The notes beneath the pieces are model-generated. The model saw only the letters and a program-made list of their open reading frames with translations, made no database searches and was not told the DNA's origin. Source: Planococcus citri (Eukaryota; Arthropoda; Insecta; Hemiptera; Pseudococcidae). Taken from it: 64,000 nt of DNA. Positions 1 through 11,395 of the stretch are shown piece after piece (position 1 is the stretch's first letter; each line of letters opens with the position of its first letter). The position numbers and the translations under genes are program-made. Location: positions 75,425,590-75,489,589 of the forward strand of contig NC_088678.1 in the NCBI RefSeq assembly GCF_950023065.1, in the 5' to 3' direction.

Positions 1-135
1 TTGTCCTCGGTTCATAAAATTTCCATCAATTGAAGGCTTGAAACGCACTGCTCACTAGTAAGTTCTATTTCACATTATTTAAGGGGTTATTTTACTTGAA
101 ATATGACGTACTTATCTCTGCAATTACTGAAACAG

Positions 136-960
136 TTTTCAACATAAAAAGAAACTTCGTATTCCTGGTATTATTGGCGCAGTTGATGGAACCCATATCA
201 GCATTGTGGGCCCGAAAGATGATGCGGAGCATCCAGAGTTCATTTACGTGAATAGGAAACATTTTCACTCAATCAACGTTCAAATTGTGAGTAAATTTTT
301 CTGAGAATTACACTACAACTACGTACGTAAGTTTGATAAATAATCGTTTTCATCATTACAGATCTCTGATCACAATTACAAAATATTGAATGTAAATGCA
401 AAGTTCCCTGGGTCATCTCACGATTCTTTTATTTCGAAACAAAGTCAAATACGGAGACATCTTTCAGATAATTTTGCAGATACGCGATTATGGTTACTGG
501 GTGATTCTGGATACCCTTTGGAACCCTGGCTAATGGTTCCATTTAAATCACCGGATACCCCTGGAGAAGAATTGTTTAACAACTACCACGCTCGATGCCG
601 TTCAACTGTTGAAAGATGTATTGATGAGTGTTTATTTTCCAACGCCGCACTTGTGTAATAATAAACTGTGTGTTATGGACTTACGGATACCAAAAAAATT
701 ATTTTTCAGGTGTTCTCAAGGGACGATGGCGTTGTTTAAAGCAAGAAAGAGGTTTACATTATCACCCAGTAACAGCGAGCAAAATTATTAATGCGTGTGT
801 GGCGCTTCATAACATTTGCATTGATACTGACGATTCATATTGCGACATTGAAATTGAAGAAGATGTGCAACTAGCAGAAAATGCTGTTGTCAATGCAACA
901 GATCCACTTCACGTGCAAGGAAGTGAAATTAGGAATTCATTGATAGCATATGTTCTGTAG
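136..960 (+). pseudogene. PIF/Harbinger (HARBI1-like) DDE transposase, 5' part missing
   Basis: Three exons can be traced: 136-286, 362-623 and 710-960 (stop TAG). The first exon follows an AG acceptor at 134-135, so the N-terminal coding part lies upstream of the window or is lost. The reading frame carries the three acidic residues of Harbinger nucleases in the usual context: AVDGTHI (first D), LLGDSGYP (second D) and STVERCIG (E). GVLKGRWRCL and ACVALHNIC follow, both typical of HARBI1-like proteins. Intron 1 has a good GTGAGT donor. Intron 2 needs a junction at ATTG|ATGAGT (623/624), where the donor GT appears mutated to AT, so splicing is probably impaired. The convergent Myb/SANT-like gene on the other strand is the usual partner protein of this superfamily. 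Family identity is firm; activity is doubtful. Confidence 0.8.
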
Positions 961-989
961 ATAGAATGCTATAACGAATCAGTTGTACT

Positions 990-1421
990 CAGAGTTGGCG
1001 CGATTCCGGCAATTTCGGATCCCGATTCCGAAATAAAACCCCCAAATCCAAATTTTCGGCTGCCCAAGTTCATTTTTTCGATTTTTGGTGAATTTTTGAA
1101 AATCCAAAATTGACTATTTTAGTATAAAATGTATACCTTTCTTTCTGCTGAAAGTGAGCGTTTTGTAGTTCCAACTCGTATATAAGGTCTCATAATATCT
1201 ACGACGTGGTGAAAAACACTTTTTTTCAAACGAAATTGACTGATGAATTGATCTTCTTCTAAATCTAAATAACAACATTCTCTATTCTGTCTCAAATCAT
1301 ATCGATCTCTAGTTCTATTGTTTCTCCTTTGCAATTCCGCCGAAAAAGGAATCGGGATCCGGAATCTGATTCCAGCGATTCCCACGGCTCTTTTTAAAAA
1401 GTCGGAATCGCGCCAACTCTG
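990..1421. mobile_element. hAT-type MITE (432 bp) with 19-bp perfect TIRs and 8-bp TSD
   Basis: The ends are perfect inverted repeats, CAGAGTTGGCGCGATTCCG at 990-1008 and its complement at 1403-1421. They are flanked by the direct repeat GTTGTACT at 982-989 and 1422-1429. An 8-bp duplication plus TIRs starting CAGAG fits the hAT superfamily. Its minus strand has an open frame (1385-1119) containing SQFRLKKSVFHHVVDIMRPYI, which looks like the N-terminal region of a Harbinger nuclease rather than hAT coding sequence. The element sits just 3' of the Harbinger transposase stop codon. Confidence 0.82.
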
Positions 1422-1785
1422 GTTGTACTTTGTACTGTACTACCTATTCTAAGTTTGCTGCAAAATATTATTTATTGAATTTGGTGTGCTACTGCTACCC
1501 AAATTAAAATAGTTTAAAATATTACCTATTGATTTATTGAATTTGGTATGCTGCCCAAATTAAAACTCTGCTGCAAAATATTATTTATTGAATTTGGTGT
1601 GCTGCCCAAATTAAAATAGTTTTAGATTACCTTGTACTCCATACTGTGGCCCTTCTACTTATTTTATTATTTATTGTAAATCTTAACTACATTGAATAAA
1701 AATGATTGAACACATTCACGTTTATAATTTTAATAAAATGAACTGGTAAGAACAAATTATAATAATAAAACAGAAAAATATGAAA

Positions 1786-3148
1786 TCATTTTTTCTTTAA
1801 AATAAAATTCACCAACTCTGTGAGACAAGCTGCCGTTTCTGCCGATGACTGGGCTTGACTCTCTTGAGCAGCAGCAACTTTTCGGAGCAAATCGTTGCTC
1901 GTTTCCATTTCGGTATGTATTGCCTTAAAAATGTTCAGTTCTTGGTCTTGAAGGTTCAAGGCTTTGTCACCCTTTGTTGTTCGTTTTGGTGCCTGAATTT
2001 TTGCTCTCATGGCCGCATATTGTGCAAGAGTGGGACTGCAGACAGAGCTTGCTTTAGGCACAACTGTTGGGGGTTTCTTACTGGATTCCTGTTTTGCTTC
2101 AGCCAGGGAATTGCCACTGCATGGGAGTGGGATTTAGCTGAACTTTTGCTATAGGTTTCTTCTCCTTCATTGGGGGTTTCTTACTGGATTCCTGTTTTGC
2201 TTCAGCCAGGGAACTGCCACTGGGAGTGGGATTCAGGTGCACTTTTGCTGTAGGTTTCTTCTCCTTCATTACCTTTAATATTTGAAAAACGTTGCTGGAG
2301 CTGATTGGTGTACTTTCACGACATTCCTCATCTGATTCTATCTCAATGCTGTCTACTTCAAAGTCAGGAGAAGTTAATTTCCTTTTTACAGTAGTGGAAC
2401 GAGAGTAGGAGGGTGTTGAAGGGGTTTCCGTTTCTGTAAATAGAGATTTGAAAATGTTTATATTTTTGATCATTTTTAGAGGCATTCCTGAATTTTTGTA
2501 CTAACCTCCAATTCCGAACTCTTCAATTCCAGCATGGCCTTCTGTAATGGTGTCCCCACCGGAGATCGCCAATATCCGTTCTTTCAGGGGGCTCAAGGTA
2601 TCCGCTGGGATGCCTTCACCCCCCCCTGTTTGAGTAGAACTTCGTCTCAATGCAGCTTTGGCTGCTTTGGCTTTGCTCCGCATATCCTGCCAGGTCTATG
2701 GAACACATTAAAAAATAATGCATTAAGAAAAATAAAATTTTAAAGAAATTATAAAATAATTAGAATAAAAATTGAAGACAGAGCATTCATACTTTTTTCC
2801 AATCCGCTCCAGTTTTTACACAGCCATATTTATTAAGTTCTCTTGAAATTTCTTCCCATTTCTTCTTTTGATCTATAAATGTGAATGCTGGTGTTATCTG
2901 TCCCTTAGCAACAATGGGGCAGTTCTCTAGTAAGGAGACCATGAAGTCTTTTTGGTACTTATTTAGCTTCGCGGATCGTTTCACATTCACCTTATTTTCT
3001 GCTTTTTCAGTATCAGTAGTATTGCTGTAAAACAAAAATTATTATATTTCATTTATGGTAGATTTTCATTTTCAATTATCTAAAATCTAAATTTGAAATT
3101 ATGGAAGTGAGCACATCAGTGCAATGAATTAAATACTTACCTCGCCAT
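1786..3148 (-). pseudogene. Harbinger-associated Myb/SANT-like DNA-binding protein, frameshifted
   Basis: Four exons are supported by splice sites on the minus strand: 3148-3141 (ATGGCGAG), 3024-2793, 2695-2506 and 2433-1786. Joined reading gives an N-terminal Myb/SANT-like helix domain (KLNKYQKDFMVSLLENCP, then KKKWEEISRELNKYG, then GADWKKTWQDMRSKAKAAKA), a Ser/Pro/Lys-rich linker, and a C-terminal helix (QDQELNIFKAIHTEMETSND) of the kind seen in Myb_DNA-bind_5 proteins of Harbinger transposons. These proteins bind the transposon ends and assist the nuclease. Exon 4 contains a direct duplication (2069-2171 and 2172-about 2270). The second copy in reading order has 4 extra bases near 2119-2123, which shifts the frame and separates the tail (2061-1786) from the rest. 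The gene is convergent with the transposase at 136-960. Confidence 0.72.
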
Positions 3149-3349
3149 TTTATCTTTCTCTTCCGGATGGTTTACGTTTATAATAATTAATAAGTACAAA
3201 AATTATTATTTATTTAAACAATAATAACTGCATAAATTCAACAAATAATACACATTTATCAGTCTTCAGTCCGCCAAAATATCAAACAATCTTTTCTTAT
3301 CATTGGATTGTGAAAAAAATCACAGATAAAGCACAGAAGAAATGCCATT

Positions 3350-3442
3350 ATAACGACAGTTCATAATACGCTCCTCGATAGCGAAAAGCGGATAACGAAT
3401 TCGTTATTCGTTCGCTATAATAACGACAGTTCATAATAGGGG
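3350..3442. repeat. Direct repeats flanking an imperfect palindrome, possible Harbinger end
   Basis: The motif ATAACGACAGTTCATAATA occurs near 3352 and again near 3420. Between the copies lies a palindrome-like stretch centred on GATAACGAATTCGTTAT (about 3390-3407). It follows the 5' end of the Myb-like gene and may be the terminal or subterminal region of the Harbinger element. The opposite terminus lies outside the window, so this cannot be confirmed. Confidence 0.4.
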
Positions 3443-3453
3443 TCCTGATTCAG

Positions 3454-4068
3454 TTAATCTTCTACCTCGACAAATGTGTCATGTTGAGCTGCAAGTGCCA
3501 GGTCATCTGTGTATAGGAAATGTCGTGTGTTTTCACCAATGGGTTGATCATTGGTATAAATATTGAAAAGCACCGGTGAGAGCACACAGCCCTGTGGTAT
3601 GCCATTTTTCTGTCTTCTCCAGGCACTGCTTTTCCCATTAAGCGGTGGCATACTGTATCAAAGGCAGCTGTGAGGTCTACGAATACTACTCCAGTGACCT
3701 TTTTTCTTTTCGAAGCCATCCTCAATGTGCTGAGTCAGGTTTAAGATTTGACCTGTACACAACTTGCCTGGTCTGAATCCTGCCTGTTGACTGATTAGTC
3801 CCTTTTCTACACATTTGGCCATTCGATTCAGAATTACTCATTCAAAAATGTTATATAGGTGGCATAGTAACGAAATTGGCCTGTAGATCTTTGGATCGTT
3901 TGAATCTTTTCCAGGTTTTTGAAGCGCAATTACGTGAGCCTGCCGCCATAACCTAGGCATTTTGAGCTTTTCAATACAGGAGTTGAACATTTTTTGGATC
4001 CACATTATCGTTTTAGGGCCAAAATGCTTGATCTGTTCCCTGAAAATTGTGAACATTCGTTTTGGCAC
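3454..4068 (-). mobile_element. Non-LTR retrotransposon (LINE) reverse transcriptase remnant
   Basis: Minus-strand frames spell successive blocks of a LINE reverse transcriptase. ALQKPGKDSNDPKIYRPISL (within 4068-3838) is the conserved start of the RT domain. VTGVVFVDLTAAFDTVCHRL (within 3725-3462) is motif A. GIPQGCVLSPVLFNIYTND and HFLYTDDLALAAQHD (3651-3454) are motifs B and C, with YTDD instead of the usual Y/FADD. The blocks are in order but in different frames, so the copy carries several frameshifts and lacks endonuclease and both ends. Exact clade (Jockey- or CR1-like) is not certain. Confidence 0.75.
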
Positions 4069-4081
4069 ATTTTAAACATAT

Positions 4082-4930
4082 ACAAAAAAATAAACTTCAG
4101 AATAGCATTCTTACCTCACAGAGCCTTAATTTGAGAAAGTGTATGTGCCCTAAATTTTTCCTTGTGTGTGAATTCATTTATTTGAGTATGTTTGAAGAAA
4201 GTTGAGGTGTGATAGATCTGCGGTCATAAATGTGAGTGAAAAATGATTTGACAAAAAATTGAAAAAAATGCCATCGATTTGTTTTTCACCTCTTTCAACA
4301 CATTTGACATTAGAGAAAACACAGACAAACTTTTTACCTCAATTCAGTGAAAATTGTGCCGGGAGCCTAACGTGAAATTTTTTCTTATTCTTGCTGACCT
4401 TTGAAGCCAGTTCTGTTTGAAAAACCATCAGCGGGTTGATTCTACTACTCATGTTAACATTTTATAAATACCGGATTTGAGTTTATTGCCCTCGTCCGAG
4501 CCAACAAAAAGGGAGTGAACCCAAAATCGTTAAAAATGAACCTTTTAGAAGTAAGTACCATAGTTATAAGAATTGTGTTCATACCTTCTCATCTCTCCAG
4601 TTTGTGATTTTATAGAATGTCAAATTATAGGTTTATTCAAAGTGTATGTAGATACGATAATAAGTAACTAAGTATGTAATGCATTATTCATATGCGAGTA
4701 ATTTTAGCTATACAGTGAAAGTAGGTAAGTACATTCGATAAGAGTAGATTGTAGATTGTAGATAAGTAGGTAAGTAGATGTACCAAGCAAGCAAGACACA
4801 ATTTTACTTACATTGAGGCCTAAATTATACCTATGCACTTGGGAACACATCAAATGAATTGAATATAATTATTATTATGCTATGTAAAATCATTAAATGT
4901 CTTTAAAAAATGTAAAGGGAAGATTTTTTT
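4082..4930. repeat. Block shared with 12300-12920 (upstream part of duplicated unit)
   Basis: Sequence such as 'cctcacagag', 'tatgccctaaatttttcct', 'tgatagatctgcg' and 'attattatgctatg' reappears in the same order at 12300-12920, upstream of receptor locus 2. Its 3' half recurs at about 31440-31730 before locus 6. It is non-coding and best explained as part of the DNA duplicated with each receptor gene. Confidence 0.6.
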
Positions 4931-5270
4931 TTTAAATAAATAAAATTATGTAAATGTTTTTAAATATGCAAAAAAAATATTTTTTTTTCGTTGTGATTAG
5001 GTAGGTATTTATAAATATTGTTGTTTTTTTTTTCAAATATACTTCCGAACGTGAAACAATATAAATGAACAACATCATTTCTATATTACCTTTACCTTAT
5101 ATGGAAATGCAGCGGTGGTGGAAGTCATGATCATTTCCCCATTTCCTTTAAAACGTGAAAAGCTTGACTCATTGCAATTTGAAAACACGCAATCCACTGT
5201 TGTAACGATTAGCAGGAAACTTCAAATGTCGCTGATATTACAATATTTAAGATAACATCACTAACCATAA

Positions 5271-5335
5271 ACCAGTATGTGGCCGAGATTAATCGCAAAA
5301 TAACGTCCTTATGTAAATATTTTCGCGTAATATGT
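5271..5335 (+). promoter_or_regulatory. Conserved 5' block of receptor locus 1
   Basis: Contains CCAGTATGTGGCCGAGATT, then AATCGCAAAATAACG, then TTTCGCGTAATATGT. The same string with few changes lies upstream of the other ten loci. Inferred promoter or 5' UTR; the CAGTA could be an initiator. Confidence 0.4.
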
Positions 5336-5982
5336 GTTAAATACGCAGAAATTATGGTTTCGAAATATTGACATAGTTACTTGGTTTTCGAAGAATTCGC
5401 ATAAATTGGTGAAATTGAATTTTGAAAAGTGATTTTTATTGAGGTATTATTACACTATAACCTATTTGAAAAATTTTAACTGCTTGCGAGGAAACGGATG
5501 CGTCAGTTGGAAGAAAAATTTACAATAAATTTTCAATACAATCATTTACTTGTATCAAGTGTTAACATTATCCTTCGAAAAACCAAAATGCTGAACCAAG
5601 AACCATATTGTGGAGTCATAATTCAAGAAATTGGCGATTATTATGAGAAGAATATACATGTAAACATCACTATACCGATATGTTTGATAGGAATGATTTT
5701 GAATCTACTTAACGTATTGGTATTTACAAGGAAAACTATGAATTCACCACCAAACTTTATACTCGCTCATTTGGCCTTCGTAGATTTTCTAGTTTTACTA
5801 ACAAGTATTCCATACTTTTGGATTGACTTCATTCTACCCAAAAGTGATATTCGCCGAGAACAATCTTACGCATTGACACTATTTTATTGGTATGCCGACG
5901 TTTTAGTAACCACGTTTCAGTTCATATCTGCATTTCTGACAGTGCAGTTGGCTGCATGGAGATACATAGCGGTAGTACATCC

Positions 5983-8334
5983 CATGGAACTATAATCTTA
6001 AAAGGGAAGCGACGTTGTATGTTGTAAAAAGTGAAGCTATCGCTATCTCTCTCTAACCAACGTTTTCGTCGCCGTTGTGATACGCGCCTTTTTTCAAATT
6101 TTGAACGCGCGACCAAGATTTTGACGTTTTTAGATTTTTTCAAATTTTTTTCAATTTTTTTTCAATTTTATTTTTAAATTTGCATAAAATAAGATTATTG
6201 CAGTCGACATTCATCATTTTTAAAGTTAATACAAAGAAGGTGTGTTTTTAAATTCGAATTTTCACTTATGTGAATCATTTTTTTCATGTTTTTTTCAAAC
6301 AAGGATGATTTTTTTTTGGTAAAAATTTTTTCCAACGGTGAATCAGACTTTCCTTTTTTTTCAGCCTCCTAAAAGTTTGTCAATGCAAAATTAGATGTAC
6401 GTACATAAGAATGTCGAATTGGTATGATTAGGAAAACGAACTCCTAATGAGAAATAGTACAAAAAAATTATACACAAAAATTCAAATTTCTTCAAAAAGT
6501 AAAAAAATTAACCTTGAAATGGCCTTTTTGTACTAAAACTGAATTGTAGGACCTTGGAACATGCTCTTTGATTCATTTTGGTTTAGTTCAAATCAAAAAG
6601 TTCCTGTTCAAAAGTTACCTTATTTTTTGGAGCTGAATTTCATTTTTCAATACCTATTTGAGCAATTTTTGAGAATCCCATTTGGCCTATTTTCCATGAA
6701 AAAAATAATAATTGATGAAACTTGGAAAGAGAACTGAAATTTGGTTTAAAACTCGTTTCGGCTTTCTGGTTGTAAACCATTCTGGGACTTCCAGTGGATT
6801 TTTTGTTTTTTTAGTTTGAAAAATCCTCACAAAAAATGACCACTTCAATTAATTAAAATCTATTGATTCAAATCCGAAATTTCTTCTATAACTGAATCGG
6901 TCAGTGCGGAAAGGGCATAAGTCCATTTTTGCGTTTTTCAGGAATAACAAAAAACTGATTCATTCAAAAATCAAAAAATTTCAGTAAACATGCTTAAGGT
7001 CATTGAAAGAGGACCCCAAGACACAACTTTTAGCGCAGTTTCCAAAAAAAAATATTCACGTGCGCCAGTGCTGTTGCTGCCTAAACAAATGGGACTTAGA
7101 CCCTTTCTGCACCGAATTGACAAAATTTCTTTCAAAATTTCTCGGGCACGAATGGGGCTTGATTCTACATCTAAGTACATCATTTAGACTGCTATCTCGT
7201 TTAAATTGACCAAAAACCCCTTGAGTTCTAAGACTTTTTGCCGAAGTTGTTAATTTTTTCATCATTTTTCAGTTCAGAGATTAACTTAAATTTCAAAAAA
7301 TGGTCTTCTCAAAAATGTTAGTTATTTTTCAAGGAATTTAAAAAATTTTACAAAAAAGTCATAAATGCGGATCCGCCCTTTTTCTGCGCCCAAATACCAC
7401 TTTCCCGGCAGTTTAGCGGAAATCTGACATCACCAGTCGATCCGCCATACTTTGAAACCCCCATTTCCGCAAAAAATTTTTTTTTCAAAAATGTGACTTG
7501 TTACCTTTCTGCACTGACCGATTCAACTATAAGTACATATTTTTAAAAATTGTAATACATATGTACATAATTCATTGGAGGGAGCAATTGATTAGGCTGG
7601 TGGAAAATTAGGCGTAAATTGTTTGACTTTTTACATACCTACCTTAATCGAATGAAATCTTAATTTTCTCGTGAAAATTGATTTCAAAATAAATTCTCTA
7701 AAAATTGATCAAAAATGAAATTTAATGTTTTGCATTTGGTTTGTGAGTGATGTATTTTTGAAAGGTCTATCGAAACAACTTTTCACATTAAGAATGTTGT
7801 TTTACATTTTGAATATTGTAACATACGTTAATTTATCTATTTAATACATTATAGAAATGCATGCAGACTTCGGTTTCCTTATCATACCGATTCGCCATTC
7901 TAGTGTACGTACTACGTACATCTAATTATGCATTGAAAATTTTTTTAGGAAACTGAAAAAAAGTAGGAGAGTCTGATTCACCGTCGGAAAATTTTTTTAC
8001 CAAAAAAATTCATCGTTGTTTGAAACAAAAAGAAAAAAATTATTCACATAGGCAAAAATTTGAATTTAAAAACGCGCCCGCTTTGTATTAACGTTGAAAA
8101 TAATGAATGCTGATTGCAATGATCTTATTTTGTGCGAATTTCAAAAAAAAAAATTGAAAAAAAATTGAAAAAAATTTGAAAAAATCTAAAAACGTCATAA
8201 TCTTGGTCCTGCGTTCCAAATTTGAAAAAGCGCGCGTATCATAACCGCGACGAAAACGTTTGTTAGAGAGAGATAGCGATAGCTTCACATTTTTCAATAC
8301 GTTGTCGCTTCCCTTTTAAGATTATAGTTCCATG
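5983..8334. mobile_element. 2352-bp foldback DNA transposon (P- or hAT-like) inside receptor locus 1
   Basis: The terminal inverted repeats begin CATGGAACTATAATCTTAAA at 5983 and end with the complement at 8334. They are flanked by the 8-bp duplication GTACATCC (5975-5982 and 8335-8342), which is receptor coding sequence. The inverted similarity continues, with small differences, for about 450 bp (to about 6440 on the left, from about 7868 on the right). 8-bp duplications and termini starting CATG are known from P elements, and 8-bp duplications are also the rule for hAT elements. No transposase is visible in the AT-rich interior, so it is non-autonomous. Confidence 0.82.
6885..7535. repeat. 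Nested inverted repeat inside the foldback element
   Basis: 'tgaatcggtcagtgcggaaag' near 6892 has an inverted partner near 7507-7530 ('ctttctgcactgaccgattc'). The interior part 7270-7535 is the reverse complement of a diverged copy at about 57400-57640, marked by 'cggatccgccc' against 'gggtccgcat' and by 'gatcgactggtgat'. This suggests a separate element nested in the larger one. Confidence 0.5.
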
Positions 8335-8619
8335 GTACATCCGTTGAAGGAACGTCATTGGTGCAATAAGAAAATTACTCGTAATATCGTGATTACTGGA
8401 TACGTCGTATGTTGTGTATCGTATGCTATACCGTATTATTTGGCATTCGATATTGATGCGTCGTTGTACTCGTATAGTAATGGAAAAACCTATTACATAG
8501 TCACATCACACAGACATCCCATCATGCGTTCAATAGGAGACTTCATCTATGGACTAGTGGCCAAATTATTACCATCAGTTGTGTTAATAGGACTTACTTC
8601 CAGGTAAGTAATACATATC

Positions 8620-11395
8620 GCACCTTCGGAGTAAATAAGGTTACCTCTCAAAAAGTCGAAATTTACAAGAGAGTGATTTTCTTCTTTTTCAACTCTTGAT
8701 TCATTATTTTCATCAACGTAGGTACTATAATTCAATGTAAGGAATGAATGGTAGGTACCTCATTTTATAGATTGGATATCGTACCTCCTCTTAGCATAAT
8801 GAATACTCGGAAAAATAAGTTCTTAAAGAGGAAATTAGGTATTTTAATGTTTGGAAAAAATACCATCAGAAACCTAAAAAATGAATATGTTTGAATTTTT
8901 GAAATATTTCACCAATATGTAGACGGATGTGTGAAAAATCCACCTCCCCATAATTTGTCAGTGAATTTATGAGAAATGTCATTTTTCTGGAAATGATTTT
9001 ACAAGTGATACGTACTTATTGGAAAAATTTTGCCACAGTTTTAAACAAATGAAAAGAACACAATTTTCGTAAAAGATTTTATCAGGGGTGAAACCGGGTC
9101 AAGTGGAATGATTTTTACTGACCAAAAATGGCGACTACTTGTTTCAACTTTGAGACCCCATAAATTTTTTGTTGTGTAGTCCCATCCTTTGGCTACAAAA
9201 TGACTTCTCATTTTTCAAATTTGGTCCAAAAACTTGTGCTCCAGAATTTTTTTTCTGAATCAACTTTTTTCGTTCTACTTGACTCGATGTCGTATCCAAG
9301 AGGAAAAGATGGGTGGGTCAAGTAGAACGAAGAGTTTCTCATAAGAAAACAACAGAAAATTAACGTATGATTCTGAATTTTTAATATGATCTTCGCCTCA
9401 AGGAGAGCTCACATTTGATATTTTTACAAGCTCTCTACGGTGAAAAATATGTAATATAGACAGGAAGATCCGAAATTAGCATTTTGAGGCAACTTTTGAA
9501 ATCACAAATGTTTGTGTCAAGAAAAAACCATATACGTATTTAATCAATAGAGTCCAATTTTGTAGAATGATGTAAATTAGCGTGTTATTTCGCAATTTAA
9601 TGCAATTTTTAAAAAAAAATCATTTTTGACCTGTTTTTCTATATTTGAAATTTTATATCCCCCTTAAAACACCCCCAAAATGAAAATTTTTCGTTATACA
9701 TATTACTGTGTGAAATCTCGAGCAAATTGGTTCATTTGGGGAGGCTGTAGTCGGGTAATTCTCAAAAAAAGGTAAAAATCGTGTACATGGCAAATTTCTT
9801 GAAGGTTTTAGCACGAATTTTTTTTTTTTTTTGGCCCATTCAAGGATCATCCTTTACACATTTTACATATGGTATTAAGATTTTTAGCCCCTCCTTTTAT
9901 TGGTGTACATTTTGATTTTATACCCCAAATGTCCTTTGACTTGGCTGTCACACGCAATGTTTTTGAAAATGAATGTTATAGTGTCATGAACTTCATTTTT
10001 TTGGGGGAAAAATTGACACATTCTCATAATCATAGAACACGAAGGTCCATTATTGTGCAAATTGCAATTGCAATAAGTCCATAGGAAGCTCAAATTTCAC
10101 ATTTGAAAACTGTCACACACTTTTTGCGCAAATTTTAGAGCAATTTTCAATTATTTTTGCTAGTTTTCCAATCCAACATTTTTTTCTGGTAAGTGGCTGC
10201 ACTGGTGTTCTTGTTTTCATAGAAATGTTACCCCGCAATGTTATTTTCAAAACCTACGCAATGGCTCGTTCTGATCGTACTTATCATCTCTGAAAATTTG
10301 ATATTAAGAAAAATCGGTGGCCTTCGGCTTGCCTTTTTATTTACCCCGATGAACCCGCCAAAAACGATAATTGTGAAAAGGAAGTTATTCTACATGATAA
10401 GTACACATTTATTACGTTTTAAAAATCGAATAATGTCCAGTAGGTAAGGCTAGAAACGAAAAAACGTTGAGATTGTCCTTCGGCTTGTCCAGCGCCCATT
10501 TGTCCTTCGACTTGGCCAAATTTCAGACAGATGTACTTTTATCGCGCTAGTCGACATATTACATGATAATACAAGCAAAATTTGACATGTTCTCCCTCCC
10601 CACGCCTCACCTCGACGACTACCAAAAAAATAGGTCCAGATTCGAACTCTGCGGGATGAAAAACATAAATCGACATATTACACGATAATACAACATATGT
10701 ATAAGCAAAAATTGACATTTTCCTCCCTCCCCACGCCTCACCATCCACCTCTACATAAAAAATAACTCCAGATTCGAATTCTACGACCTCGAAAACATAT
10801 CAATCGACGTATTACACATCGATGAGTGTCGAATCCTAATTATCGTCGTTTTAGGGGGGTCAGGGCCCACAGGGGGATTGAATTGAGGCCAACACCAGAA
10901 TAGGGATCTGGGACACCTATACAAATGGTTCCAACTTGAAATTTTCCAAAAAAATAATTTTTGTTTTTCAAAATTATGCACATCAAAATTAACCTTTTTT
11001 TTTTGAGAATTACCCAGGGTATTTCTATCTTTAAAATATTCAAAACTATTGAAACTGTTTTTCAACACTTTGAATATATGAAATTTATTTTAAAAAATGA
11101 GTTTTGTGAGATATAGGTAAGTACGTTTGTAACTCCAAACAACTTGCAATGTTTTTTGGGAATCTTGAGTTATACAACTTACGTTTTAACACGATCAAAG
11201 TAGGTGCCTATGAATATTGTGTATAGTCTAAAAGGACTGATCCAAGTAATAAATCATCATCTCTACATAGGTAGTGTACCCAACTCAAAGTGTAATTTTT
11301 GGTTGCAAAGGGGCCATATAAGCCCCAAAAATGCAAAAATTTCAAAATTGATTTTTTAATAAATATAACCTTATTACCTACTACGGAGGTGAGAT
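8620..11395. repeat. Repeat-derived insertion in the intron of locus 1
   Basis: The intron edges match those of paralogues: 'gtaagtaatacatat' at the 5' end, and 'aataataaagctatgtaa' before the acceptor. The middle ~2.8 kb is unique to this copy. It contains a block at about 9100-9770 that is an inverted diverged copy of 18950-19560, a 'tcgaggtcgtagaattcgaa'-type repeat at about 10540-10830, and a block at about 10960-11400 similar to 39930-40890. I see no credible coding region in it. Confidence 0.6.
10540..10830. repeat. Copies of the 'tcgaggtcgtagaattcgaa' interspersed repeat
   Basis: Two or three units of roughly 130 bp carry 'aactccagattcgaattcta' followed by 'cgacctcgaaaacatat' and 'cgacgtattacac'. 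The family recurs at 19680-20110, 47060-47290, 47790-48000, 49510-49680 and 63460-63690, in both orientations. Confidence 0.65.
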
